From: JAUILA01 sp964563925
GTDB lineage: Bacteria; Bacteroidota; Bacteroidia; Cytophagales; Cyclobacteriaceae
Length of the DNA stretch: 63,394 nucleotides
Direction: 5' to 3'
NCBI GenBank assembly: GCA_964563925.1
Contig: CAZLZD010000025.1
Span: 1-63,394 of the forward strand
In this document: positions 17,801 to 25,911 of the stretch, piece after piece
How the letters are laid out: each line of letters begins with the position of its first letter
Position numbering within the stretch: the stretch's first letter is position 1
The notes under the pieces: model-generated
Told to the model about the DNA's origin: nothing
What the model saw: the letters and a program-made list of their open reading frames with translations, nothing else
The model's database searches: none
Position numbers and translations under genes: made by a program

Positions 17801-18691
17801 ATGCGTGCCCAGGCCCTGCTCGGATATGCGCGACTGATGCGTCCTGCAAACCTGCCCACCGCAGCTTCGGATATACTGACCGGGGCGGTGCTGGCTGGGG
17901 CACTTCCCGGCGAACAGGATTATTACGGGGATACATTTCTCCTCCTGCTGGCTTCAGTGAGCCTTTATGCAGGAGGTGTGGTGATGAATGATGTGTTCGA
18001 CCTGCCAGTCGACCAGGAAGAACGTCCCGAGCGCCCCATACCGAGCGGCCTGGTCCCTCGGCGGTCAGCGGGAATATTTGGAATGTTGCTGCTCGGTACC
18101 GGTTGCCTGCTGGCATTCCTGACCAATGCAGTGGCGGGGGTGCTTTCCCTGGTGCTTGCCCTGTTTATTCTACTTTATGATTCACTCGCGAAAAAACACG
18201 GATTTTTCGGTCCGCTTACCATGGGCTTCTGCCGGATGCTTAACCTGTCCCTGGGGATGGCGGTGATCGGACTGGGATTTATTCATTTATGGTATTTCAC
18301 GCTCATTCCCCTTACCTACATTTTTGCCATTACCCTGATCAGCCGCGGAGAAGTGCACGGAAACAACAAAAACCATCTTCTGATGGCGATGTTCCTGTAT
18401 GCAGTGGTCATAGCTTACATTGTGTATCTCCTGCCTGACCTGCAGGGAGATCTGCCGATCGTTGTGGCATTCCTGGCGGGTTTCGGCTACATGATCTATC
18501 GTCCGCTTATTGCAGCCTTTATGGATAATTCACCATTGAATATAAAAAGGGCAGTTATATCGGGGGTACTCGGACTGGTACTGATGGATGCGGCGCTGGC
18601 GGCCGGGTTCGGTCCGTGGTGGTATGCGTTTGGCATTCTCCTCCTCCTTCCTTTTTCGCTGCTCCTCTCAAAAATATTCGCAGTTACGTAA
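17801..18691 (+). CDS. eboC: EboC, UbiA-like prenyltransferase
   Basis: 296 residues with about nine membrane helices. The start at 17801, one base after the eboB stop, gives MRAQALLGYARLMRPANLPT, the expected UbiA-type opening; a longer upstream frame is read through eboB and is rejected. The first Asp-rich motif is N63-D64-x2-D67-x3-D71 (NDVFDLPVDQEERPERPIPSG region), and the second starts at D127 (YDSLAKKHG). These bind Mg-pyrophosphate in UbiA enzymes. It is the only integral membrane member of the cluster and the likely membrane step, perhaps prenylating a precursor. Confidence 0.92.
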   Translation: MRAQALLGYARLMRPANLPTAASDILTGAVLAGALPGEQDYYGDTFLLLLASVSLYAGGVVMNDVFDLPVDQEERPERPIPSGLVPRRSAGIFGMLLLGTGCLLAFLTNAVAGVLSLVLALFILLYDSLAKKHGFFGPLTMGFCRMLNLSLGMAVIGLGFIHLWYFTLIPLTYIFAITLISRGEVHGNNKNHLLMAMFLYAVVIAYIVYLLPDLQGDLPIVVAFLAGFGYMIYRPLIAAFMDNSPLNIKRAVISGVLGLVLMDAALAAGFGPWWYAFGILLLLPFSLLLSKIFAVT

Positions 18692-18700
18692 CTTTACAGT

Positions 18701-19864
18701 ATGGAATACAGCCCTATTGAACAATCCTTCCCGGTCACATATACCTACCGGCTGCATTTTACGAAGGATCTGTTTTTACCCGGGAATTCACTCCTTGCTG
18801 ACATTCTCCGGGATTACCAGAACGACGGACCCGTCAAAATTCTGTTTGTCCTGGATAAGGGTGTCGCCGACAACCATCCTGGCCTGGAAGACCAGGTACG
18901 GACTTTTTGCGAACATCATGGGGGGGTCCTGGCTTTTCGGGAACTTATCGTTGTACAGGGCGGGGAAGCGGCCAAAAATTCTGACGAGGCGCTGCAAGAG
19001 GTGCTGCGCGGAATTGACCGGAATCATATTTGCCGGCACTCCTTTGTAATTGTCATTGGCGGCGGGGCAGTTATTGACATGGCGGGATATGCCGCGGCGA
19101 TTGCCCACCGCGGGGTAAAGCTTATCCGGGTTCCCACCACGGTCCTGGCGCAGAACGATGCTGCGGTAGGGGTGAAAAATGGAATTAACTATTTCGGGAA
19201 GAAGAACTTTATCGGCACGTTTGCCGTCCCGGTCGCTATTATCAATGATTCACGGTTTCTCTCCACCCTGGAAGATCGTGACTGGATTGCGGGCATTGCC
19301 GAAGGAATCAAGGTATCGCTGATCAAAGACCGGTCGTTCTTTGAATTTATTGAAGAGCACGCATCCAGGTTGCGGGACCGGGATCCGGAGAGTATGCAGG
19401 CGCTTATTTACCGGTGCGCCGAATTGCACATGCAGCATATTGCCGGTGGGGGCGACCCGTTTGAATCAGGCTCATCACGCCCGCTGGACTTCGGGCACTG
19501 GGCGGCACACAAGCTGGAGCATATGACCGGTTACCGCCTGCGTCATGGTGAGGCGGTGGCCATCGGTATGGCACTGGATATTATTTATTCCCGCCGGACC
19601 GGACTCCTGGACAGTTCTTCCTCTGCGCGAATCCTGCACGTGCTTAGTGAAGTCGGATTTAACCTCCGTCTGCCGGTAAGGGGTGATGAGGAAGTTGAAA
19701 AGCTCCTCCGCGGAATTGAAGAATTCAGGGAACACCTGGGTGGTCGCCTGACCATTACTCTTTTGTCGGAGATTGGAAGGAAACATGACGTTCACAGTAT
19801 CCGGGAGAATGCGATGCGACAGTCCATCGAAGAGCTAATGGCTTATGAGTCTACTGAAGGCTGA
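18701..19864 (+). CDS. eboD: EboD, 3-dehydroquinate synthase-like
   Basis: 387 residues of the sugar-phosphate cyclase/DHQS fold. The NAD site GGGAVIDMAGYAA and the substrate loop VPTTVLAQNDAAVGVKNGIN are present. The three metal ligands of DHQS are conserved as E201 (AEGIKVSLIKD), H266 (DFGHWAAHKLE) and H282 (RHGEAVAIGM). So it should be an active cyclase, but its context makes a shikimate role unlikely; 2-epi-valiolone-type or other cyclase chemistry is possible. It starts 9 bases after eboC. Confidence 0.92.
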   Translation: MEYSPIEQSFPVTYTYRLHFTKDLFLPGNSLLADILRDYQNDGPVKILFVLDKGVADNHPGLEDQVRTFCEHHGGVLAFRELIVVQGGEAAKNSDEALQEVLRGIDRNHICRHSFVIVIGGGAVIDMAGYAAAIAHRGVKLIRVPTTVLAQNDAAVGVKNGINYFGKKNFIGTFAVPVAIINDSRFLSTLEDRDWIAGIAEGIKVSLIKDRSFFEFIEEHASRLRDRDPESMQALIYRCAELHMQHIAGGGDPFESGSSRPLDFGHWAAHKLEHMTGYRLRHGEAVAIGMALDIIYSRRTGLLDSSSSARILHVLSEVGFNLRLPVRGDEEVEKLLRGIEEFREHLGGRLTITLLSEIGRKHDVHSIRENAMRQSIEELMAYESTEG

Positions 19865-19867
19865 TTT

Positions 19868-21067
19868 ATGAAAATTAACGACCACTTCCATATTACCTAT
19901 TGCACCAACATCCATCCGGGAAATGATTGGGAGGAAACCTTTCACCAGCTACGGGAACATGTGCCTGTAATTCGCAGGCGGGTATCGGGTAACGAGCCCT
20001 TCGGCCTCGGTTTGCGTCTCTCCAACCAGGCCAGCCTGGAACTGGGAGACGGAAAGCTTCTGGAGGAATTTAAAGACTGGCTTAAAGAGAATAATCTGTA
20101 TGTGTTTACCATGAATGGTTTTCCGTACGGCAATTTTCACCATGAACCGGTGAAGGACCAGGTGCATGCCCCTGACTGGACCACAGACGACCGCCTGCAG
20201 TATACCCTGCGCCTTTTCAGACAGCTTGCCTTTTTGTTGCCTGAAGATATGGACGGAGGAATATCCACCTCCCCGGTCAGCTACAAGCACTGGTTTGAGG
20301 GAGAGGATGATATCTGGCAGGCGCTCAGGACGGGTGCAGAGAATATGGCAAGGGTGGCGATTCAACTGGATGGCCTGGCCCGGGAGAAGGGTGTCTATCT
20401 TCACCTGGATATTGAACCGGAACCGGATGGTCTCCTGGAGAATACCCGCGACGTACTTGCATTTTTCACGGAACACGTATTGCCGGCGGGAAAGACGTTG
20501 CTATGTGACGAGTTGGAGGTGGATGAGGAACAGGCCGGCCGCATTCTGCTTCGCCACATTACTTTGTGCTATGACACCTGTCATTTCGCACTGGCTTATG
20601 AATTTCCCACCGAGACCTTTACGGCGCTGAAGGCAGCAGGTATCCGGGTGGGAAAGATCCAGGTCAGCTCTGCCCTTAAGATACTTAGCAACGGGTCTGA
20701 CCGGGAGGAAATCTGGAAAACCCTGTCACAGTTCAATGAGCCTGTTTATCTCCACCAGGTAACCGAACAGGCGGAGGAAAAGGTGATCACTTATCCTGAT
20801 TTACCAGTTGTACTGGAATCGGATAAGGATTTCGGTGAATTACGCGCTCATTTCCATGTACCTGTATTCCTGGAACGATATGAATCGTTGTATTCCACCC
20901 AGGATCAGATTCTTAAAACCCTGGACGTCCTGAAAAATTTCCCTGTTACCCGGCACCTGGAAGTGGAAACATATACCTGGGACGTCCTTCCGGAAGCGAT
21001 GCGCAAAGACCTGGATGCGTCGGTTGCCAGGGAACTTGAATGGCTTGCAAACCAACTGAAGACATGA
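19868..21067 (+). CDS. eboE: EboE, TIM-barrel metabolite traffic protein
   Basis: 399 residues, a xylose-isomerase-like TIM barrel annotated elsewhere as metabolite traffic protein EboE. The N-terminal DHFHITYCTNIHPG is characteristic. Acidic and His residues typical of the metal site occur in LHLDIEPEPDG, LCYDTCHFALAYE and YLHQVTEQ. It starts 3 bases after eboD, and its last codons overlap eboF by ATGA, so translation is coupled. It is cytosolic by absence of a signal. The substrate is not known. Confidence 0.92.
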   Translation: MKINDHFHITYCTNIHPGNDWEETFHQLREHVPVIRRRVSGNEPFGLGLRLSNQASLELGDGKLLEEFKDWLKENNLYVFTMNGFPYGNFHHEPVKDQVHAPDWTTDDRLQYTLRLFRQLAFLLPEDMDGGISTSPVSYKHWFEGEDDIWQALRTGAENMARVAIQLDGLAREKGVYLHLDIEPEPDGLLENTRDVLAFFTEHVLPAGKTLLCDELEVDEEQAGRILLRHITLCYDTCHFALAYEFPTETFTALKAAGIRVGKIQVSSALKILSNGSDREEIWKTLSQFNEPVYLHQVTEQAEEKVITYPDLPVVLESDKDFGELRAHFHVPVFLERYESLYSTQDQILKTLDVLKNFPVTRHLEVETYTWDVLPEAMRKDLDASVARELEWLANQLKT

Positions 21068-22437
21068 AGAAAACGGTAGTTATCAATGTGGTCGGGCTGA
21101 CCAGGCGCCTGATCGGCGAACACACACCGTTTATCCGGGAGTTCACTGAGCAGGCAACCGGGGCGCTGGTGCAACCGGTGCTGCCGGCAGTCACCTGTTC
21201 GGCCCAATCGACCTATCTTACCGGGGAGTGGCCGGAAGTTCATGGTATTGTAGGGAATGGCTGGTATTTCCGGGACGAATGCGAAGTGAAATTCTGGAGG
21301 CAATCCAATAAGCTGGTACAGTCGGAGAAGATATGGGATGAACTGAAGAGGGAGCTTCCCGGATTTACCTGTGCCAATATGTTCTGGTGGTATAATATGT
21401 ATTCCACTGTGTATGACAGTGTTACCCCCAGGCCCAATTACCTGGCCGATGGTCGCAAAATCCCGGATATCTATTCACATCCTGCGGGTTTGCGTGACAT
21501 GTTACAGAAGGAGCTGGGCACATTTCCACTGTTTCATTTCTGGGGTCCGAAGACCTCCGTTAAATCAAGCCGCTGGATTGCGGATGCCTCAATCCGAACA
21601 GATCAACTTTATGATCCCACACTTACCCTGATCTATCTGCCCCACCTGGATTATAACCTGCAGCGCCACGGAATCAATGAGGCAAAAATCAGCAGGGACC
21701 TGAATGAAATTGACGGGGAGGTCCGGCGGCTGGTAGACTATTACTCCTCCCGTGATGCCTCGGTAATCCTGCTCTCTGAATACGGTATTACCAATGTGGA
21801 GCGTCCGGTTCACCTGAACCGCATGCTCCGGGAAGCCGGATTACTTGCAATTCGTGAAGAACGCGGGCTGGAACTCCTGGATGCCGGTGCAAGCAAGGCC
21901 TTTGCCGTTGCCGATCATCAGGTGGCCCATATCTATATTAACGACCCGGCGGTAAGGGAAGAGGTGCGTCAACTGGTTGAAAATGTACCCGGGGTTGATA
22001 AATTGCTGGAAGGAAAAGCATTGCAGGAGGCACATATGGCACATTCCCGCAGTGGCGAAATGGTGGCGGTGGCTGATGCATCATCCTGGTTTACCTATTA
22101 TTTCTGGCTTGATGATAAAAAGGCACCGGATTACGCGCGGATGGTCGATATTCATAAAAAGCCCGGGTACGATCCTGTGGAAATGTTCACGGACCCTTCC
22201 GATCTGTTTGTGGTACCTAAAATAGCTGGTAAACTGGCCGCAAAAAAGCTGGGTTTTCGTACGGTTATGGATGTGATCCCGTTAAAGTCTGAGCTGGTGC
22301 GGGGTTCGCATGGACGGATTCCGGATAATAAGGCTGATTTTCCGGTACTCTACAGTAATAGCCCGGATTTTTCTGTTTCTGAAGAAATCGCACCTACCGA
22401 AGTCCGAGAAATTATACGCCGGCACGTAATTTCCTGA
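21064..22437 (+). CDS. eboF: EboF, alkaline phosphatase/nucleotide pyrophosphatase family
   Basis: 457 residues starting MKKTVVINVVGL at the ATGA overlap with eboE. It belongs to the type-I phosphodiesterase/nucleotide pyrophosphatase family: the nucleophile is the Thr in LPAVTCSAQSTYLTG, followed by YLPHLDYNLQRHG, LLSEYGIT and VRGSHGRIP (metal-binding D/H residues). No export signal is visible. It closes the operon. In a precursor-transfer pathway it would suit cleavage of a phosphodiester or pyrophosphate-linked intermediate; this is inference. Confidence 0.9.
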   Translation: MKKTVVINVVGLTRRLIGEHTPFIREFTEQATGALVQPVLPAVTCSAQSTYLTGEWPEVHGIVGNGWYFRDECEVKFWRQSNKLVQSEKIWDELKRELPGFTCANMFWWYNMYSTVYDSVTPRPNYLADGRKIPDIYSHPAGLRDMLQKELGTFPLFHFWGPKTSVKSSRWIADASIRTDQLYDPTLTLIYLPHLDYNLQRHGINEAKISRDLNEIDGEVRRLVDYYSSRDASVILLSEYGITNVERPVHLNRMLREAGLLAIREERGLELLDAGASKAFAVADHQVAHIYINDPAVREEVRQLVENVPGVDKLLEGKALQEAHMAHSRSGEMVAVADASSWFTYYFWLDDKKAPDYARMVDIHKKPGYDPVEMFTDPSDLFVVPKIAGKLAAKKLGFRTVMDVIPLKSELVRGSHGRIPDNKADFPVLYSNSPDFSVSEEIAPTEVREIIRRHVIS

Positions 22438-22460
22438 CGAGGAACAGTGGCAGTGAACTT

Positions 22461-22509
22461 GTTGTCAATATGTTATAAAATGGCTATATTGACTGACTTA
22501 TCTTGACAA
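22461..22509 (+). promoter_or_regulatory. nested inverted repeats downstream of ebo operon
   Basis: GTCAATAT (22464-22471) pairs perfectly with ATATTGAC (22486-22493), and GTTGTCAA (22461-22468) pairs with TTGACAAC (22502-22509). The left arms overlap, so two alternative foldings are possible. A weak -7 box TATATTGA lies at 22485-22492. This may be an operator/promoter for the lipoprotein gene starting at 22515, or a terminator for the ebo operon lacking a T-run. Confidence 0.4.
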
Positions 22510-22514
22510 CGTTA

Positions 22515-23273
22515 ATGAAACCCTTTCTTCAGTCGGTGAAGTACCTGATTTTCCTGGGTTCGGTCTTTGTGGTATTGGCCTGCGACAGCGATGACGGTAT
22601 AGACCCGGGTTTTGCTGATCCACCTGACACGTATTACCTGGTGGAAGAGGTGGTTGTGATTGATGACGGGGACAATACCTCAGCCGACCTGAATCCCTTT
22701 ACCTACAATGACCAGGGTAAATTGTCAGGTGATGGAATATTTTATGATCGCGATGGACGCCTGATCCAGTCACCCTGGCCAAACAGGGTGGTCATGGCAG
22801 GATTGTACTACTATGACAATGATGTTGCTGACAGTATTGTTACCTACGGCCATCCCTCTTATACCTTGTATTATGCCATTGAATATGACCAGGAAAGACC
22901 TTCACAAATTCGTATATACCGGCGTTCGACCGGTGAGATTAACCCTTCGATTATCGATGAGCTTGTTGTGAACTATCTTTCTGACAACCAGATACAGGTT
23001 GTTTCGGAAAACAGGGTACTTGATTTTGAACTGGACAATGGCAGAAATCCTTATCCCTATGAATACAGGCTTTCCCACTGGTGGTGGCCTTATTCACAAA
23101 ATATCTTCATGATCCTTACCGAACGAAATGTACTCAGGCTCACCATAACGACCGACGGGGAGGTGACGAATGAGATTGAGTACAGCTATGAGTACAACGA
23201 ATTTGGATTCCCGACCCGGGCAACGCGTGGGAATCGTTCTCTGTATTACAAATATTCCGAAACACTTAACTAA
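22515..23273 (+). CDS. lipoprotein with YD-like β-strand repeats, unknown
   Basis: 252 residues. The signal MKPFLQSVKYLIFLGSVFVVLAC ends in a lipobox (VLAC), so it is probably an envelope lipoprotein. The mature part is β-rich with Tyr-Asp-Asn segments (FTYNDQGKLSGDGIFYDRDG, LYYYDNDVADSIVTYGHP, IEYSYEYNEFG), resembling the Tyr-rich propeller-like or YD-type repeats common in Bacteroidota lipoproteins. An upstream TTG at 22503 is possible, but the ATG at 22515 gives a normal signal. Function unknown. It lies between the ebo operon and the arylsulfotransferase-like gene. Confidence 0.65.
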   Translation: MKPFLQSVKYLIFLGSVFVVLACDSDDGIDPGFADPPDTYYLVEEVVVIDDGDNTSADLNPFTYNDQGKLSGDGIFYDRDGRLIQSPWPNRVVMAGLYYYDNDVADSIVTYGHPSYTLYYAIEYDQERPSQIRIYRRSTGEINPSIIDELVVNYLSDNQIQVVSENRVLDFELDNGRNPYPYEYRLSHWWWPYSQNIFMILTERNVLRLTITTDGEVTNEIEYSYEYNEFGFPTRATRGNRSLYYKYSETLN

Positions 23274-23301
23274 CCATACAACCTAATCTTCTTAACCACC
23301 T

Positions 23302-24867
23302 ATGACCAAACTATTCAACACCTTTTGTCTGGTAGGTATAATGCTGCTTGGCATGCATTGTTCCGGACCATCGACCGATACGGAAGTCTCGTCAGCATCA
23401 GATTCTACCGCATCTCCCGGTTTACCTCCGGATTTGATTAAGATGGCCGGACTGGACCTTGAGCGCGGCGTGCATTTGAATTCTGCCGAATCAACGCCCG
23501 GATATATCATCTTTTCCTCTTTATCTGCCGATGATGTCTATATGATAGACAAGGAAGGCAATGTCGTGCATACCTGGGAGGGAGACATGGGAGCGGGACC
23601 TGAATATCTTATGGAAGACGGGCGGTTGATCCGGGGAGCCCGTGATCCTGATGCTCCGCGATTTTCAGGCGGGGGTATGATGGGCCGTATCCTGGAATAC
23701 TCCTGGGACGGCGAAATACTGTGGGATTATAAGCTGGCGAATGATAAAAACCTGATTCATCACGATATCGCCCCGATGCCTAATGGTAATGTGCTGGCGA
23801 TTGTTTACGAACACAAAACCGCCGAGGAAGTAATGGCCGCAGGGAGAACGGCCCAAACCACACCGAAAGAAGGCTTATGGCCGGACATGATCGTGGAAAT
23901 AGAACCTGTACGTCCCAATGGTGGCCGTATCGTCTGGGAATGGCATTCCTGGGACCATATGGTGCAAGAGGCTGACCCCGAAAAGGCTAATTACGGAGTG
24001 GTGGCAGAACATCCGGAACTTATACATCTCAACAATGTGGATTCCCTGCCTGTCAGTGATATGACCCCTGAAAAATTTCAGGAGGCTATTATGCGTGGGG
24101 ATATGGCGATGAATGCCAATGCCGACAACCGCGGTTCTGATATGTTCCACACGAATGCGATTAATTATAATGCCGAACTTGATCAGATAGTTATCAGCGT
24201 GCCTGATTACAATGAGATATGGGTCATTGATCACAGCACGACGACCGAGGAGGCTGCCGGTCATACAGGAGGCAAGCACGGTAAGGGAGGCGACCTGATT
24301 TACAGGTGGGGCAATCCGCAAATGTACCACCGCGGAGGAGAAGAGGACCGGTGGCTGGGATTTCAGCATGATGTACGTTGGATTCCGGAAGGCTACCCTG
24401 GTGAGGGTCACCTGACCATGTTTAACAACAATGCGAAAATGACCGACTCCATTCCATTCAGCCAGGTACTGGAGATAGCTCCGCCTAAAGATGCAAACGG
24501 CATGTACATAATGCCTGAGGAAGGCGCAGCCGGACCGGCTGATCCTGTCTGGATGTATTCCGATAAAGGAAAATTCTTTGCTCCGTTCATATCAAGTGCA
24601 CACAGGATGCAGAACGGCAATACCCTGATTAATTCAGGTCCGCAGGGCCGGCTTTTTGAAGTTTCGCCCGAAGGGGAAGTGGTATGGGACTACTGGTCGC
24701 CGTACATCGGGGATGCCAAATTACCGAATGGCGCACCACCGCAGCCGACAGGGCCGTTTAAATATGCGGTCTTCCGGGCGACCTTTGTACCGATGGATCA
24801 TCCCGCACTTCAGGGTAAAGAGTTGCAACCTGTTGACCCGCAACCGGCTACCCAGAAAGCGATGTAA
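23302..24867 (+). CDS. arylsulfotransferase (ASST)-like lipoprotein
   Basis: 521 residues with signal MTKLFNTFCLVGIMLLGMHC (lipidated Cys near 20). The body is a six-bladed propeller of the ASST family: YMIDKEGNVVHTWEG, GRILEYSWDGEILWDY, then NLIHHDIAPMPNGNVL, whose HHD(I/V)xxLPNGN pattern holds the catalytic His of periplasmic arylsulfate sulfotransferases. Later blades read IVWEWHSWDHMVQ and MFHTNAINYN. It would transfer sulfate between phenolic donors and acceptors, or act in a related way, in the periplasm. Many Bacteroidota homologues have no tested function. Confidence 0.82.
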   Translation: MTKLFNTFCLVGIMLLGMHCSGPSTDTEVSSASDSTASPGLPPDLIKMAGLDLERGVHLNSAESTPGYIIFSSLSADDVYMIDKEGNVVHTWEGDMGAGPEYLMEDGRLIRGARDPDAPRFSGGGMMGRILEYSWDGEILWDYKLANDKNLIHHDIAPMPNGNVLAIVYEHKTAEEVMAAGRTAQTTPKEGLWPDMIVEIEPVRPNGGRIVWEWHSWDHMVQEADPEKANYGVVAEHPELIHLNNVDSLPVSDMTPEKFQEAIMRGDMAMNANADNRGSDMFHTNAINYNAELDQIVISVPDYNEIWVIDHSTTTEEAAGHTGGKHGKGGDLIYRWGNPQMYHRGGEEDRWLGFQHDVRWIPEGYPGEGHLTMFNNNAKMTDSIPFSQVLEIAPPKDANGMYIMPEEGAAGPADPVWMYSDKGKFFAPFISSAHRMQNGNTLINSGPQGRLFEVSPEGEVVWDYWSPYIGDAKLPNGAPPQPTGPFKYAVFRATFVPMDHPALQGKELQPVDPQPATQKAM

Positions 24868-24880
24868 ATATGCACGTGCC

Positions 24881-24980
24881 NNNNNNNNNNNNNNNNNNNN
24901 NNNNNNNNNNNNNNNNNNNNNNNNNNNNNNNNNNNNNNNNNNNNNNNNNNNNNNNNNNNNNNNNNNNNNNNNNNNNNNNN
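24881..24980. other. assembly gap (100 N)
   Basis: Exactly 100 N between two convergent genes. It ends directly at a copy of a palindromic repeat, so the break is probably caused by more copies of that repeat. Confidence 0.99.
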
Positions 24981-25140
24981 ATCCCGGCAAACCTCCGTGG
25001 AATCACGGAGTCCAGCCGGGACCTGCAACAGGTCCTGATTCGAATCCGGCAGGCACCGGATGTTGATCAGGATGACGGTGTGGTAAAACGTACGTCATCC
25101 CGGCAAACCTCCGTGGAATCACGGAGTCGAGCCGGGACCT
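24981..25140. repeat. two copies of a 44-bp palindromic (REP-like) element
   Basis: Copies at 24981-25024 and 25097-25140 differ at one base and are spaced 116 bp apart. Each folds as TCCCGGC…GCCGGGA enclosing CTCCGTG-GAAT-CACGGAG. The spacer contains its own nested hairpin: TCCTGAT (25033-25039)/ATCAGGA (25066-25072) around ATCCGG (25044-25049)/CCGGAT (25056-25061). The second copy ends inside the stop codon of the DUF1080 gene. Position between convergent genes and strong dyads are typical of REP elements; they may also act as terminators. Confidence 0.8.
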
Positions 25141-25894
25141 ACAACTCCCTGATCCGGATGTTCCGGAACCAGATTTCGCTGCCATGGTCCTGAAGCCCGA
25201 TCAGTCCGGATTCATACGATCCGTATTCGGGAAAATCCTTCCATTTACCGGATTCCTTCCGGTTGTTCCAGTCTTCTGACCACGGGTCGAAGCTCAATAC
25301 CATTTCTCCGTTGAGCCAGTACTCGGCATTGTCTTCAGTGAAAACGATACGTGAGGTATTCCATTCCCCGGCGGGCTTTACAATTTTTTTCTCCGGGTCG
25401 GCCACATACATGGCGTAATCAGCACCCAAAGATTGCCAGTCTTCGAGGGGTTCAGCAAATCCGAGGTCATCAATGATCTGATACTCCGGTGCCATATAAT
25501 AAGGGGCATCGTACTGCTCGCCTTCTTTCACATGGTAAAATATACCACTGTTCCCGCCTTCGGAGATCTTCCACTCCAGGGCAAGCTCGAAATTGTCAAA
25601 TTCCCTTTCGCCATAGACAATGTCACCGCCTATGTCGCCTCCGTGGCCCAGTGATTTTAACGTACCGTCCTCCACGACCCATCCGTCTGGCAATGCATCA
25701 CCGTTAAAGCTTCGCCAGCCGGTGGCTTCCTTTCCGTCAAACAGGGAGATCCACTCACCCTGGGAATCCATCCCGGAAGGCTGGTCAGCAACAGCCGACA
25801 GGCTGTCGGTCCCGGATGTGTCTGAATCTTCGGAGGCCGGCTGACAGGAGATCATTCCGGCGATTAGTAATGAAAGAATAAATATTTTCTGCAT
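25139..25894 (-). CDS. DUF1080 (3-keto-disaccharide hydrolase-type) lipoprotein
   Basis: 251 residues, signal MQKIFILSLLIAGMISC with lipobox. The DUF1080 jelly-roll is recognised by WISLFDGKEATGWRSF, LEWKISEGGNSGIFYHV, GAPYYMAPEYQ-like APYYMAPEYQIID, TSRIVFTEDNAEYWLNG and GLIGLQDHGSEIWFRNIRI. DUF1080 members in Bacteroidota hydrolyse 3-keto-glycosides made by Gfo/Idh oxidoreductases. It is the last of three co-oriented genes (27863 to 25139), 17 bases after the Gfo/Idh gene. Its stop codon overlaps a REP-like repeat. Confidence 0.88.
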   Translation of the reverse strand: MQKIFILSLLIAGMISCQPASEDSDTSGTDSLSAVADQPSGMDSQGEWISLFDGKEATGWRSFNGDALPDGWVVEDGTLKSLGHGGDIGGDIVYGEREFDNFELALEWKISEGGNSGIFYHVKEGEQYDAPYYMAPEYQIIDDLGFAEPLEDWQSLGADYAMYVADPEKKIVKPAGEWNTSRIVFTEDNAEYWLNGEMVLSFDPWSEDWNNRKESGKWKDFPEYGSYESGLIGLQDHGSEIWFRNIRIREL

Positions 25895-25911
25895 GGTTGA
25901 TAAGGTTGATA

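Noticed and set aside
23302..24867. Second regulatory link of ASST with SulP sulfate transport
   Set aside because: The genes are about 5 kb apart, with several unrelated operons and an assembly gap between them.
24981..25140. Possible CRISPR array
   Set aside because: Only two copies, strongly palindromic with a 72-base spacer that itself folds, and no cas genes in the window.
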